Of a stretch of DNA of 57,769 nt, positions 36,586 through 45,770 are shown piece after piece. Made by a program: the position numbers and the translations under genes. The stretch's first letter is position 1. Each line of letters starts with the position of its first letter. The notes beneath the pieces are model-generated. The model ran no database searches, was not told the DNA's origin, and was given only the letters and a program-made list of their open reading frames with translations. Source of the stretch: Lautropia mirabilis (lineage in GTDB: Bacteria > Pseudomonadota > Gammaproteobacteria > Burkholderiales > Burkholderiaceae_B); the NCBI GenBank assembly GCA_945876565.1, contig CAMCOS010000012.1:1-57769 (forward strand), in the 5' to 3' direction.

Positions 36586-37887
36586 TTGTCTACATCGAAT
36601 TCTTTTGCCGACCTCCAGTTGGCACAACCCCTTTTGCAAGCAATTAACGAAGAGGGCTATACGCACCCCACCCCCATTCAGGCCAAAGCCATACCGCAGG
36701 TCCTGGCAGGCCACGATTTGATGGCTGCAGCCCAGACCGGGACCGGTAAAACCGCTGGCTTTACTCTGCCGATTTTGCAGCAATTGCTGGCTATCGGTCC
36801 AGGCAAGCCGCTTGCGGGCCGTCCCAAGGTGCTTATTCTGACGCCAACCCGTGAGCTAGCAGCACAGGTGCAGGAGTCTGTCCGTACCTATGGGCGTCAC
36901 ACCCGCATCACATCCATGGTCATGTTTGGTGGCGTCAACATTAACCCCCAAATTTCCGCATTAAAAAAGCCGGTTGACATTCTGGTGGCTACGCCTGGGC
37001 GTTTGCTTGACCACATTTCACAAAAAACGTTGGTTCTATCTGACGTTGAAGTGTTGGTGCTTGATGAAGCCGACCGCATGCTTGACATGGGTTTTATACG
37101 CGACATCCGCAAGATTCTTGCCTTGTTGCCGCCCAAACGCCAAAACTTGCTGTTCTCAGCCACGTTCTCTGATGACATCCGGCAGTTGGCTCGAGGCGTT
37201 CTGAATAAACCGGTCGAAGTGTCAGTTAGCCCACCCAACACCACCGCGCAGCGAGTTGAGCAGACTGTTCACCTCGTGTCACAGTCAGACAAGCGTGACG
37301 TATTGAGCCACATTATCCGTGAGAGTGGTTGGCACCAGGTTTTGGTATTTACGCGCACCAAGCATGGCGCAAATCGTTTGGCTGAAAGGCTCGTCAAGGA
37401 TGGCTTGCAGGCAGCGGCAATCCATGGCAACAAAAGCCAGGCAGCCCGAACCCGTGCCCTGGAGGGCTTTAAAACTGGCAAGGTCAGTGTCTTGGTGGCA
37501 ACCGATATTGCTGCCCGAGGTCTCGATATCGACCAGTTGCCCCAAGTGGTGAATTTTGAGCTACCTAATATGCCTGAGGATTACGTCCATCGCATTGGGC
37601 GTACCGGCAGGGCTGGTGCCGCGGGCTGCGCTTTGTCACTCGTCGATCATGACGAGATGAAATATCTCAAAGCCATTGAGCGGCTGACCAAGCAAGCGAT
37701 CGAGCAAAAGCCCGTGCCAACTGGCTGGGTGCGTAGTACCGATGTCGAGCCTGCCCGGCCGCCAAGAGCGCCTCGGCCAGACCGGGCTGGGCCAGGCCAT
37801 TCGGGTAAACCGCGCGGTGGTGCAACGCCTGGCAATGCCAGCCGTGCACGACGGCCTGCCCGGGCTGCGCCAAATCGGGCAGCCTGA
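36586..37887 (+). CDS. rhlE: DEAD-box ATP-dependent RNA helicase RhlE
   Basis: The 433-residue protein has the full DEAD-box set: Q motif ([14 protein letters not shown]), Walker [29 protein letters not shown] ([13 protein letters not shown]), SAT, and [10 protein letters not shown]. The basic, Gly/Pro/Arg-rich tail ([20 protein letters not shown]) binds RNA non-specifically. RhlE-type helicases act in ribosome maturation and RNA turnover. The start is TTG at 36586, with GGAG 8 bp upstream; the leader contains a strong hairpin. Confidence 0.93.
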   Translation: MSTSNSFADLQLAQPLLQAINEEGYTHPTPIQAKAIPQVLAGHDLMAAAQTGTGKTAGFTLPILQQLLAIGPGKPLAGRPKVLILTPTRELAAQVQESVRTYGRHTRITSMVMFGGVNINPQISALKKPVDILVATPGRLLDHISQKTLVLSDVEVLVLDEADRMLDMGFIRDIRKILALLPPKRQNLLFSATFSDDIRQLARGVLNKPVEVSVSPPNTTAQRVEQTVHLVSQSDKRDVLSHIIRESGWHQVLVFTRTKHGANRLAERLVKDGLQAAAIHGNKSQAARTRALEGFKTGKVSVLVATDIAARGLDIDQLPQVVNFELPNMPEDYVHRIGRTGRAGAAGCALSLVDHDEMKYLKAIERLTKQAIEQKPVPTGWVRSTDVEPARPPRAPRPDRAGPGHSGKPRGGATPGNASRARRPARAAPNRAA

Positions 37888-37963
37888 ACGTTAAACTACG
37901 GCTCTTTTGCGGGTGGCAGGCTGCGCTTGTCGCCTTTGCCAAGAGCCAATTAGTGCAAACCTA

Positions 37964-39574
37964 ATGTCAACACAGTCTATTAAACAAGAAGTGGCCAGAC
38001 GGCGTACGTTTGCGATCATCTCGCATCCGGACGCCGGTAAAACCACACTCACTGAAAAAATCCTGCTGTTCGCTGGTGCGATTCAGATTGCGGGCAGCGT
38101 CAAGGCTCGCAAGGCATCGCGCCATGCGGCCTCTGACTGGATGGAAATCGAAAAGCAACGCGGTATTTCAGTTGCATCATCGGTGATGCAAATGGAATAT
38201 CAGGACTGTGTCATTAATTTGCTCGATACCCCAGGGCACCAAGATTTTTCTGAAGACACCTATCGTGTTTTGACGGCCGTTGATGCAGCCCTGATGGTGA
38301 TTGATGCAGCAAATGGCGTTGAGCCGCAGACCATTCGACTGCTAGAGGTCTGCCGAGCGCGCAATACACCGATCATTACCTTTATTAACAAGCTTGACCG
38401 TGAGGTTAAGCCCCCTCTTGATCTGATTGAAGAGGTTGAGTCGCATTTGCGCATGGATGTGGTGCCATTTTCTTGGCCAATCGGCATGGGCAAGCAGTTT
38501 GGGGGCGTTTTCGATGTTCAGCTTGATCGAATGCGACTGTTTCAATCTGGGCGTGATCGACGGCCAGAAGAGGTAGATCAGTCAATTCAGGGGCTTGATA
38601 ACCCTTTGCTCGAACAAAAGTTTGGACAAGCCTATCTCCAAGCGCGAGAAGAAATCGAGTTGCTGCAGGCAGCCTCGCCCGCTTTTGACCATCAGGCGTT
38701 TCTGGCGGGGCAGCAAACACCGGTTTTTTTTGGTTCGGCGATTAATAACTTCGGCGTGCAAGAAGTGCTTGAAGCGCTGGTGAAATATGCGCCAGCGCCC
38801 GGGCCGCGTCAGGCACTTGAGCGCACGGTGCAGCCCGATGAGGGCAAATTTACTGGTGTGGTTTTCAAGGTGCAGGCCAACATGGATCCGGCCCATCGTG
38901 ATCGCGTCGCATTTGTCCGTGTCAGTTCAGGTCAGTTCACGCGTGGCATGCGCTTGAAAGTTAGTCGCAATCAGAAAGAAATTCGCCCAAACAACGTTGT
39001 CTCGTTTTTGTCACAACGGCGTGAATTGGTCGATGAGGCGTTTGCCGGGGACGTGATTGGAATACCAAATCACGGGGTTTTGCACCTTGGCGATGTGCTC
39101 ACGGAAGGCGAGCTGTTGCACTTCACGGGCTTGCCGTTCTTTGCGCCCGAGCTGTTTCAGGCCGTGGAGGTGAAGGATCCATTGCGTACCAAGCAACTGC
39201 GAACTGGACTGACACAGCTTGGCGAGGAGGGTGCCATCCAGGTTTTCAGACCGGTTGCTGCTGGTGCCACGTTGCTACTTGGCGCCGTTGGGCAGTTGCA
39301 GTTTGAGGTGGTGATTCATCGCCTTCAAACAGAATATGGCGTGGATGCTCGATTAATGCCCTCCCGGTACACCCTTGCTCGCTGGGTGAGCGCCGAAGAT
39401 CCCAAGCTGCTGACGAAGTTTTTAGATGCCAACGCAGCGCAGATTGCCTATGATGTAGTCGAGGCACCGGCTTATCTTGCTGGGTCACCCGCGCAGCTAA
39501 GAGTAGTCCAGGAGCGTTATCCGGATGTACAGTTCCATACAATGCGTGAGCACGGCGGGCAGGTATTTCAGTAG
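37964..39574 (+). CDS. prfC: peptide chain release factor 3
   Basis: RF3 is a translational GTPase that recycles RF1/RF2 after termination. The 536-residue protein has the P-loop SHPDAGKTTLTEK, the G2 region QRGISVASSVMQ, LDTPGHQDFSEDTYR, the G4 motif NKLDR, then domain 2 and domain 3 (LGAVGQLQFEVVIHRLQTEY). The start MSTQSIKQEVARRRTFAIIS matches other RF3 N-termini; the ORF reads a further 19 codons upstream but without family support. It follows rhlE after 76 bp. Confidence 0.95.
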   Translation: MSTQSIKQEVARRRTFAIISHPDAGKTTLTEKILLFAGAIQIAGSVKARKASRHAASDWMEIEKQRGISVASSVMQMEYQDCVINLLDTPGHQDFSEDTYRVLTAVDAALMVIDAANGVEPQTIRLLEVCRARNTPIITFINKLDREVKPPLDLIEEVESHLRMDVVPFSWPIGMGKQFGGVFDVQLDRMRLFQSGRDRRPEEVDQSIQGLDNPLLEQKFGQAYLQAREEIELLQAASPAFDHQAFLAGQQTPVFFGSAINNFGVQEVLEALVKYAPAPGPRQALERTVQPDEGKFTGVVFKVQANMDPAHRDRVAFVRVSSGQFTRGMRLKVSRNQKEIRPNNVVSFLSQRRELVDEAFAGDVIGIPNHGVLHLGDVLTEGELLHFTGLPFFAPELFQAVEVKDPLRTKQLRTGLTQLGEEGAIQVFRPVAAGATLLLGAVGQLQFEVVIHRLQTEYGVDARLMPSRYTLARWVSAEDPKLLTKFLDANAAQIAYDVVEAPAYLAGSPAQLRVVQERYPDVQFHTMREHGGQVFQ

Positions 39575-39604
39575 CTTGGTCTGTTAGGGAATCAATCAAG
39601 AATC

Positions 39605-40228
39605 ATGTCGTGGCGTGCTCTGTTCGTATTGGTGGCGTTATTGCTTGCCGTTTCGGCTGCTGCCGGGATTGGGCTAGGCAATTGGCTGGTCGAGCAGTCT
39701 CCTTCAGTCTCGGCTGATCCACGCACAGACACCTCGCGCCCGATTGAGATCGTGCTGGATGCCGCTGGCAGGCCCTTGGCTGCTGTTGCGCCTCAGCCGT
39801 TGCTAGACGGCTCTCTAGGTCAGCCCAGCGTTGAAATTCAGCCCATGTGGGAAATCCAGGCCATTTCCCTGTTTGAGACCAACCTTGATCCCATGGTGGT
39901 TCTTGCCCGAGGTGATGAGTCCTACACCGTCTCAGACATGCTCTCCCAAGCGGGTGCTGGACTTGTGCAAGGTAAAGGTGACGTGGCAACGGTTGATTTG
40001 ACATCACAAACTCAAACCCCAGTGGAAGTGGCAACGGTCGTAGCAGCGGAACCAGCGGCGGCCCCTGCATGGGATGATCAACTCGCCCAAGCCATTGATG
40101 CTTGTCAGCGCGTGGGTTTTTTCTCGCGACCCAGCTGTATTGAAGCAGCGCGCAAGAAGTTCTGCGACCCTAATCGGGCATGGGGACGCCATCCACTGTG
40201 CCCATCCACCATATCCGTGGGCAATTGA
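39605..40228 (+). CDS. secreted or membrane-anchored hypothetical protein with Cys-rich C-terminus
   Basis: Not recognised beyond general features. The 207 residues start with a hydrophobic signal/anchor (LFVLVALLLAVSAAAGIGLG), then a variable Pro/Ala/Thr-rich region, and a C-terminal cysteine-spaced segment CQRVGFFSRPSCIEAARKKF then CDPNRAWGRHPLCP (four cysteines). Similar C-terminal cysteine motifs occur in small betaproteobacterial exported proteins of unknown function. It follows prfC after 30 bp and ends 7 bp from the convergent rpoN. Disulfides formed by DsbA are plausible if the domain is periplasmic. Confidence 0.7.
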   Translation: MSWRALFVLVALLLAVSAAAGIGLGNWLVEQSPSVSADPRTDTSRPIEIVLDAAGRPLAAVAPQPLLDGSLGQPSVEIQPMWEIQAISLFETNLDPMVVLARGDESYTVSDMLSQAGAGLVQGKGDVATVDLTSQTQTPVEVATVVAAEPAAAPAWDDQLAQAIDACQRVGFFSRPSCIEAARKKFCDPNRAWGRHPLCPSTISVGN

Positions 40229-40235
40229 CCCGTCT

Positions 40236-41651
40236 TTAGCGGCGTGCGACTGCCAACGATTTTCTGAGCGATGCACTCGGGATTCGCATCAACTCTCTGT
40301 ATTTGGCTACGGTTCTGCGGGCAACCTGAATGCCTTCTTTGTCTAAAAGGCTTGCGACTTGACCGTCGGAGAGAGGCTTGCTGGCATCCTCCTGTTCGAT
40401 GAGACTGCGGATTTTGGTTTGTACAGCCATCGACGAGGTGCTTTCACCGTTGCCGCTACTGAGCCCCGTTGCAAAAAAACGTTTCAGCTCGACTGTTCCG
40501 AGCGGGGTAAGCATGAATTTCTGGTTGGTGGCACGAGAGATGGTGGACTCATGCAAACCGAGCTCAGCTGCTACCTCTCTTAAGGTCAATGGCTTTAAAG
40601 CGCCCCAACCCTTTTCAAAAAAAAGTTGTTGGTGAAAGACAATAAACTCAGACACCCGCAAAATCGTTTCAAATCGCTGGTTTATGTTTCGAATGAGCCA
40701 GCGTGCCTCTTGCAGTTGACCGTGAAGGGCGGTGTGCTCGCCCGAGCGCGCACTGCCAAGGGCCTGAGCGTAAAGATTGTTTACGCTGAGTTTGGGCAGC
40801 GCCGATTCGTTTAAAAATGGTTTGAAGCCGCTCGCGGTTTTACGCACAACCACGTCCGGAATGGCATAGTCTGCGGCTGGCTTGGACCATGGGCTTGCAG
40901 GCCTTGGATTCAAGCGCAAGATGCAAGCATGAGCTTGTTGTAAAGTGACCAAATCGCAGCCGACCAAATCTTGTAACTTAGTCAAATTGCCACTAGCCAA
41001 TATGCCAAGATGATCCTTGCAAACCGCTCTCGCTGCGTTAAGGACCTGTTCATCATGCAGTGCTGGTAAGCAGGCGTAATCCGGCTGGGCAAGCTGCAGC
41101 GTTAAACACTCGGACAAATCGCGCGCACCAATGCCAGTTGGATCAAACGATTGCAACAGGCGCAGTGCGGCCAAGAGCTCTTGTTCATCAACCCCGTTGT
41201 CAGGTTCGAGCATGGCGCAAATGGCTTCTAACGAGGACTCTAGAAACCCATCATCGTTCAGATCTTCAATCAGCAGGCCCACCAGGGCAGCATCGCGTTG
41301 ACTCACCCTCGTTGTCCCAAGCTGGCTCAGCAAGTGTTCCCGAAGCGTCAGGCTAGCACCGGTGTCAGGCCGCTCGCCTTGCTCATCGTCGCGATGGTGC
41401 TTGGCGCTACTGTAAAGCTCTACTTGCTTGTCTGGTGTTGGCTCAGACGAGATTTCCTGGACCACCGGCTCAAGTTCAGGCAGATCATTGCTGGGTGCTT
41501 GCGTCTCGAGCATCGGGTTTTCGTCTAGCGCGCGCTCGATCTCCGCTTGCAAATCAAGGCTAGAGAGCTGAAGCAGTCTGATCGACTGCTGCAAGGCAGG
41601 CGTTAATGTCAGGTGCTGACCAAAGCGGATGTCTAAAGTTTGCCTAACCAT
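40236..41651 (-). CDS. rpoN: RNA polymerase sigma-54 factor RpoN
   Basis: This 471-residue sigma-54 recognises -24/-12 promoters and needs an AAA+ activator. Region I is Gln/Leu-rich (QTLDIRFGQHLTLTPALQQ, SIRLLQLSSLDLQ). The core-binding domain follows (DGFLESSLEAICAML, SFDPTGIGARDLSECL). The helix-turn-helix is in VAAELGLHESTISRATNQKF, and the RpoN box ARRTVAKYRE is intact near the C-terminus. Its setting is unusual: the lptA/lptB genes normally upstream and hpf downstream are absent, which suggests a second or relocated rpoN. Two candidate sigma-54 promoters occur 9-10 kb away. Confidence 0.95.
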   Translation of the reverse strand: MVRQTLDIRFGQHLTLTPALQQSIRLLQLSSLDLQAEIERALDENPMLETQAPSNDLPELEPVVQEISSEPTPDKQVELYSSAKHHRDDEQGERPDTGASLTLREHLLSQLGTTRVSQRDAALVGLLIEDLNDDGFLESSLEAICAMLEPDNGVDEQELLAALRLLQSFDPTGIGARDLSECLTLQLAQPDYACLPALHDEQVLNAARAVCKDHLGILASGNLTKLQDLVGCDLVTLQQAHACILRLNPRPASPWSKPAADYAIPDVVVRKTASGFKPFLNESALPKLSVNNLYAQALGSARSGEHTALHGQLQEARWLIRNINQRFETILRVSEFIVFHQQLFFEKGWGALKPLTLREVAAELGLHESTISRATNQKFMLTPLGTVELKRFFATGLSSGNGESTSSMAVQTKIRSLIEQEDASKPLSDGQVASLLDKEGIQVARRTVAKYRELMRIPSASLRKSLAVARR

Positions 41652-41667
41652 GCTTACAATATCGCCT

Positions 41668-42240
41668 ATGCATGCTAATGACTCCACCCCGCCTAACAAA
41701 ACCGATCTTCAGCAGTTGAGCTCGCTGCTGTTTCGCCTATGTCTGCCACGATGGCTCTGGCGAACCGCTGCACTCATGTTGGCAGCGCTGGCCTGGTTAT
41801 GGTTGGCCAAGCAGATTCTGATCGCCGGCTCCTTAGTCAATTACGAAGGCCTGCATTCCTTGGGAACACAGGTTGTTACGTTTTTGACCCGAATTAACCC
41901 GTATTTATGGTGGGCGGTAACCACCATACTAACGTTGATTGTACTTTCGTTGGCGCGTAACTGGCTTAAGGCAAGTGTCAAGCTTGGGCGACAAGCAACC
42001 GTGTCGGTGTCCGATATCCAGCGGCTTGCTCAGACAATGAGCCCCGGGGGCGTTGACGTTTTGCTTTGGGTTTGGGATCAGGAGACGGGCCCAGTCACCG
42101 TTGGCGACCTGATTGCGGCACGCCAACAGCTCAGAGGTGGTCGAGTGCGCAAATTGGCAACAGCGCGGGCACAGCATCAGGCGCTTCTGATGGCACGTGA
42201 CGGGCATTTGGATACGAATCAGGCGCGCGATCAAGGTTGA
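41668..42240 (+). CDS. hypothetical inner-membrane protein divergent from rpoN
   Basis: Not assigned to a named family. The 190-residue protein has two membrane segments (WRTAALMLAALAWLWLAKQI and YLWWAVTTILTLIVLSLARN) and a cytosolic C-terminus rich in Arg/Gln/Ala (VGDLIAARQQLRGGRVRKLATA). The ATG at 41668 leaves a 16-bp gap to the divergent rpoN start; earlier in-frame ATGs would overlap rpoN. Placement next to rpoN may be incidental. Confidence 0.62.
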   Translation: MHANDSTPPNKTDLQQLSSLLFRLCLPRWLWRTAALMLAALAWLWLAKQILIAGSLVNYEGLHSLGTQVVTFLTRINPYLWWAVTTILTLIVLSLARNWLKASVKLGRQATVSVSDIQRLAQTMSPGGVDVLLWVWDQETGPVTVGDLIAARQQLRGGRVRKLATARAQHQALLMARDGHLDTNQARDQG

Positions 42241-42399
42241 CCCAACGGCGAACGGCATCGAATTAGTGGTTTACAAGCTGCAGGCGATGTGCCCGAGTTG
42301 CTCAGACTACTTGAAATTGCGACCAAATTTGCGTCAAATCTCGCCCGACCTCTGGTCGACCCCTTGTCAAAGCGCTATTTTTATGTTCAGCTAAGGGCT

Positions 42400-42543
42400 A
42401 TGCACTTTACAGCCATTCGCTCACTCGATTTTGCGGGGACCCCAGTCTCCGGTTACTCCGCACGCGCGGCGAATGGCCTCTCAGCTTGCGCAGGCGCGTT
42501 CGCTCTACTTCCTCTACTACTACCGATCGGTTGCCGGGCCTAG
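42400..42543 (+). CDS. leuL: probable leucine leader peptide of leuA
   Basis: A 47-codon ORF in the 429-bp leuA leader encodes MHFTAIRSLDFAGTPVSGYS and so on to a leucine-rich end. Codons 36-41 read CTA CTT CCT CTA CTA CTA (Leu-Leu-Pro-Leu-Leu-Leu), mostly the rare CTA codon, followed by TAG at 42541. Regulatory leucine codons before a leucine-biosynthesis gene are the hallmark of ribosome-mediated attenuation. AAGGG lies only 2 bp before the ATG, a tight spacing. It sits inside strong predicted RNA structures. Function is inferred, not shown. Confidence 0.6.
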   Translation: MHFTAIRSLDFAGTPVSGYSARAANGLSACAGAFALLPLLLPIGCRA

Positions 42544-42653
42544 TGCCTCGTGGCAGTCCGGCAGCCCTTAGCCACATTTGTGAAAGACGCCCAGTCGTCT
42601 AACGTTGGCTTTGTTGACCTTCAATGACTGTAATGACCACCTGCAAAGCAGGT
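42412..42653 (+). promoter_or_regulatory. structured leuA leader, candidate attenuator
   Basis: GCCATTCGC (42412-42420) pairs exactly with GCGAATGGC (42469-42477), with an inner TGCGG/CCGCA stem. After the leucine codons, GGTTGCCGG (42529-42537) pairs with CCGGCAGCC (42558-42566) with one G-U, enclosing TGCC/GGCA. ACCTGC-AAA-GCAGGT (42639-42653) forms a last hairpin just before the AAGAGG ribosome-binding site of leuA. No classical T-tract was seen, so control could act on translation or on Rho. Bases 42241-42390 show no feature. Confidence 0.5.
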
Positions 42654-42669
42654 TTCAAGAGGTAAAAAA

Positions 42670-44382
42670 ATGCTTGAGAATCCAGCTCACAAATATATTC
42701 CTTTCAAGCCATTTGAGCGCGACTTTTCCGAGCGCACATGGCCAACCAAACGCATCACACATCCGCCGATCTGGATGAGTACCGACCTGCGTGATGGTAA
42801 TCAGTCGCTGATTGAGCCAATGAGCGTTGAGCGCAAGCTAGAGTTTTTTGACATGTTGATCCGCATTGGCCTCAAAGAAATTGAAGTGGGTTTTCCATCG
42901 GCATCACAGACGGACTTTGATTTTGTGCGTAAGCTCGTTGATGAAAAGCGCATTCCGGATGATGTCACGATCATTGCTCTGACTCAGGCGCGCCCTGAGT
43001 TGATCGAGCGTACCGTCGAAGCGGCAGCAGGCGCAAAGAAGGCGATGATTCACCTATATAACGCTTGCGCCCCTGCATTTCGCAAGATTGTCTTTAACAT
43101 GACCAAACAAGAGGTGTTGCAAGTTGCTGTCGACGGCACCAAGACGGTCATGGCATGTATGGCAAAACATCCAGAGACAGATTGGCACTACCAATATTCG
43201 CCCGAGGTATTTAGCACCACGGAGCCAGAGTTTGTGCTGCAGGTTTGCAATGCCGTCACCGAAGCCTGGAACCCGACGCCAGATAAGAAAATCGTCTTTA
43301 ACTTGCCTGCTACGATTGAGGCCACCACGCCCAATATGTATGCGGATCAGATCGAGTTCATGCACACCAATCTGAATCGTCGCGACAGCATCATCCTGAG
43401 CTTGCACCCGCACAATGATCGCGGCACTGCAGTGGCAGCCGCAGAGCTTGGCTTAATGGCCGGTGCTGACCGCATTGAGGGATGTCTGTTTGGCAATGGG
43501 GAAAGAACGGGCAACGTTGACTTGGTTACGGTGGCCTTGAATCTTTATACGCAGGGCATTCATCCCGGCTTGGACTTTTCTGATATCGATGAAATTCGCC
43601 GTACCGTTGAGCATTGCAATCAGCTGCCGGTTCATCCACGTCACCCGTACGTTGGTGATTTGGTGTTCACGGCGTTCTCCGGATCGCACCAAGATGCGAT
43701 CAAAAAAGGCTTTGCTGTGCAAAAGGCCGACGCTGTTTGGGAGGTTCCGTATTTGCCCATTGATCCTGCGGACTTGGGCCGCAGCTACGATGCCGTGATT
43801 CGGGTGAACAGCCAGTCCGGTAAGGGTGGTGTGTCGTATTTGCTGGAGCAAGAACAGGGCTTGGCTTTGCCACGGCGGTTGCAGATTGAGTTCAGTCGTG
43901 CAATTCAGCGCGTCACCGATGAAACAGGTCGAGAGGTCAGCGCACGCGATGTCTATGGCATTTTTGAGCGTGAGTACCTCGCCCAGCAAACGCCTTTCAA
44001 ACTCATCAAGCACCGCATCGCAGGCGACCCAGATGCGGGTGAGGGCAAGCAGTTCTCGATAGAGGTAGAGCTTGAGATCAATGGAGAGCGTCAAGTACTG
44101 CATGGTCAAGGTGACGGCGCCATTTCCGCATTCGTCAATAGCCTGAGTGTGCCCTTGCGCATCGTGGACTACCACGAGCATGCCATTGGTGCGGGCACAG
44201 AAACCCAAGCGGCTTGCTACGTAGAGGCTCGCATCGCTGATGCGCCAACCGGTTTTGGTGTGGGTTTGGATCGCGATATTGTGACGGCCTCGTTTCGGGC
44301 GGTTTTAAGCGGTCTGAACCGCTATGTTGCCCACTATGGTGCCAGTCAACTGTCAAGTGCTTTGGATCGAAGTGCGGCGTGA
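42670..44382 (+). CDS. leuA: 2-isopropylmalate synthase
   Basis: LeuA condenses acetyl-CoA with 2-oxoisovalerate, the first committed step of leucine synthesis. The 570-residue protein is the longer LeuA type: the HMGL-like catalytic domain has [17 protein letters not shown] and [17 protein letters not shown] with metal-binding histidines, [12 protein letters not shown], and the C-terminal LeuA regulatory (leucine-feedback) domain ([20 protein letters not shown], then AISAFVNSL). AAGAGG precedes the ATG by 7 bp. A structured leader with a leucine-rich peptide precedes it, suggesting leucine-responsive control. Confidence 0.96.
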   Translation: MLENPAHKYIPFKPFERDFSERTWPTKRITHPPIWMSTDLRDGNQSLIEPMSVERKLEFFDMLIRIGLKEIEVGFPSASQTDFDFVRKLVDEKRIPDDVTIIALTQARPELIERTVEAAAGAKKAMIHLYNACAPAFRKIVFNMTKQEVLQVAVDGTKTVMACMAKHPETDWHYQYSPEVFSTTEPEFVLQVCNAVTEAWNPTPDKKIVFNLPATIEATTPNMYADQIEFMHTNLNRRDSIILSLHPHNDRGTAVAAAELGLMAGADRIEGCLFGNGERTGNVDLVTVALNLYTQGIHPGLDFSDIDEIRRTVEHCNQLPVHPRHPYVGDLVFTAFSGSHQDAIKKGFAVQKADAVWEVPYLPIDPADLGRSYDAVIRVNSQSGKGGVSYLLEQEQGLALPRRLQIEFSRAIQRVTDETGREVSARDVYGIFEREYLAQQTPFKLIKHRIAGDPDAGEGKQFSIEVELEINGERQVLHGQGDGAISAFVNSLSVPLRIVDYHEHAIGAGTETQAACYVEARIADAPTGFGVGLDRDIVTASFRAVLSGLNRYVAHYGASQLSSALDRSAA

Positions 44383-44383
44383 G

Positions 44384-45193
44384 CTAGGCTGTTTCCTGCA
44401 GGCGAGCCAGTTCGATCTCATCGAATCCGGCTTGCCGGCGGGCCTCCAGATTAAATGGACCGCGCAGGCGTGGCGCGCCATAAGACTTGGCCAGTGCCTC
44501 AAATGTTGATATTGGGTCAATGCCACGCGCATTGCACACGTGGCGAAACCAGTGATTGCCGATGCGGACATGACCTATTTCGTCACGCAAGATGATGTCC
44601 AGTGCTGCGGCACTCTCATGGTCGCCGGCTTGGGCGAGCTTCTGACGAATGGCCGGTGAGGCGTCAAGACCTCGGGCTTCCAAGGTGCGTGGTACCAGTG
44701 CCAGTCGGGCGAGCATGTCGGTGGCGGTTTTAGTGGCCATCTCCCACAACCCGTTATGGGCTGGAAAGTCACCGTAGGTATATCCGAGCGACTGCAGTCG
44801 CGCTTGGAGTAAGCCGAAGTGGTAGGCCTCTTCACGGGCAACCAGTAGCCAGTCGCGATAGAACCTTTCTGGCATTCTCGCGAATCGCCAGACGATATCC
44901 AAGGCCAGGTTAATGGCGTTGAACTCAATGTGTGCGAGTGCGTGCAACAAGACTGCTCTGCCCTCGTCACTCTGGGTGCTTCGGTGTTTAAGCTGATTGG
45001 GCGCGACTAGAATGGGCCTGCCGGGTCTTCCTGGAGCGCTAGGCAGAGGGGCAGGTTCAGCCAGAATGATTTCCGTGTCGACCACTAACTGATCAGTCAG
45101 GGCGCTAGTTAGTTGACACTTGGCGGTGACGTCGCCGCACAGAAGCGCTTGTTGCGCCAAGACGCGGGCGTCGGCAATGGTGGTGTTTGTCAT
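44384..45193 (-). CDS. DUF455 ferritin-like protein
   Basis: The 269-residue protein matches DUF455, a family with a ferritin-like four-helix diiron fold and unknown function. Conserved Glu/His positions appear in ALAHIEFNAINLALDIVWRF, VAREEAYHFGLLQARLQ and LRDEIGHVRIGNHWF, fitting two ExxH-type metal ligands. Oxygenase or hydroxylase activity (as in the related MiaE) is possible. The start MTNTTIAD at 45193 is preferred to a TTG two codons earlier. It converges on leuA with a 1-bp gap and is divergent from the DUF3429 gene. Confidence 0.82.
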   Translation of the reverse strand: MTNTTIADARVLAQQALLCGDVTAKCQLTSALTDQLVVDTEIILAEPAPLPSAPGRPGRPILVAPNQLKHRSTQSDEGRAVLLHALAHIEFNAINLALDIVWRFARMPERFYRDWLLVAREEAYHFGLLQARLQSLGYTYGDFPAHNGLWEMATKTATDMLARLALVPRTLEARGLDASPAIRQKLAQAGDHESAAALDIILRDEIGHVRIGNHWFRHVCNARGIDPISTFEALAKSYGAPRLRGPFNLEARRQAGFDEIELARLQETA

Positions 45194-45287
45194 GACCAAA
45201 GTTTAGCCTGTGTGGCTAGATGCGTTGAACATCACACGGGTGCTACCCGCTAGAATGAGAGTGAGTCTACACAAACATGCCGCACAA

Positions 45288-45770
45288 ATGACAACGCAAC
45301 ATGAAAGCGCACCGCTGACTGAACTCGATACCAGGATTCCGCTGGCTGTATTGCTACCTGGCTTGGCAGGATTGACGCCGTTTGTGATTCTGTCGCTTTC
45401 AGAAATACTGTCGCTGGGTCTGCCGCCGGTCGTCGCGTTGTTGGCATTTAATACTTACGGGGCTGTGATTCTGAGTTTTGTGGGGGCGATCTGGTGGGGC
45501 TTGGCTGCCGCAACGAAACAATCGGTGCCCAAAACCATCATGTTTTACTGGAGCGTGGTTCCAGCCTTGATTGGGTGGTTTGCAACCCTCGTACCGCCTG
45601 ATGTTGGCGTGCTCATGTTGTCCGCTGGCTTTGTGCTTCAATGGCTAGGTGATGCTTGGCTGGTGCGAACCTACCACGGCGTGGCGCCCGGATGGCTGTT
45701 TCCCTTGCGCACGATTTTGACAGCAGGGGTACTGACCACCATGGCCATTTCATGGTGGTTTCTGGTTTAG
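45288..45770 (+). CDS. DUF3429 membrane protein
   Basis: This 160-residue protein has four to five membrane segments (IPLAVLLPGLAGLTPFVILS, LPPVVALLAFNTYGAVILSF, FYWSVVPALIGWFATLV, VLMLSAGFVLQWLGDAWL, TILTAGVLTTMAISWWFL) and matches DUF3429, which is of unknown function. The motif GAVILSFVGAIWWGLA is characteristic. The start MTTQHESAP at 45288 keeps the first membrane segment near the N-terminus; the ORF extends further upstream without support. It overlaps the 3' end of the convergent SET gene by 4 bp. Confidence 0.78.
   Translation: MTTQHESAPLTELDTRIPLAVLLPGLAGLTPFVILSLSEILSLGLPPVVALLAFNTYGAVILSFVGAIWWGLAAATKQSVPKTIMFYWSVVPALIGWFATLVPPDVGVLMLSAGFVLQWLGDAWLVRTYHGVAPGWLFPLRTILTAGVLTTMAISWWFLV

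Noticed and set aside
42289-42399. Longer leader ORF upstream in frame with the leucine peptide
   Set aside because: No ribosome-binding site was seen at its start and the residues are unremarkable; the ATG at 42400 has AAGGG nearby.
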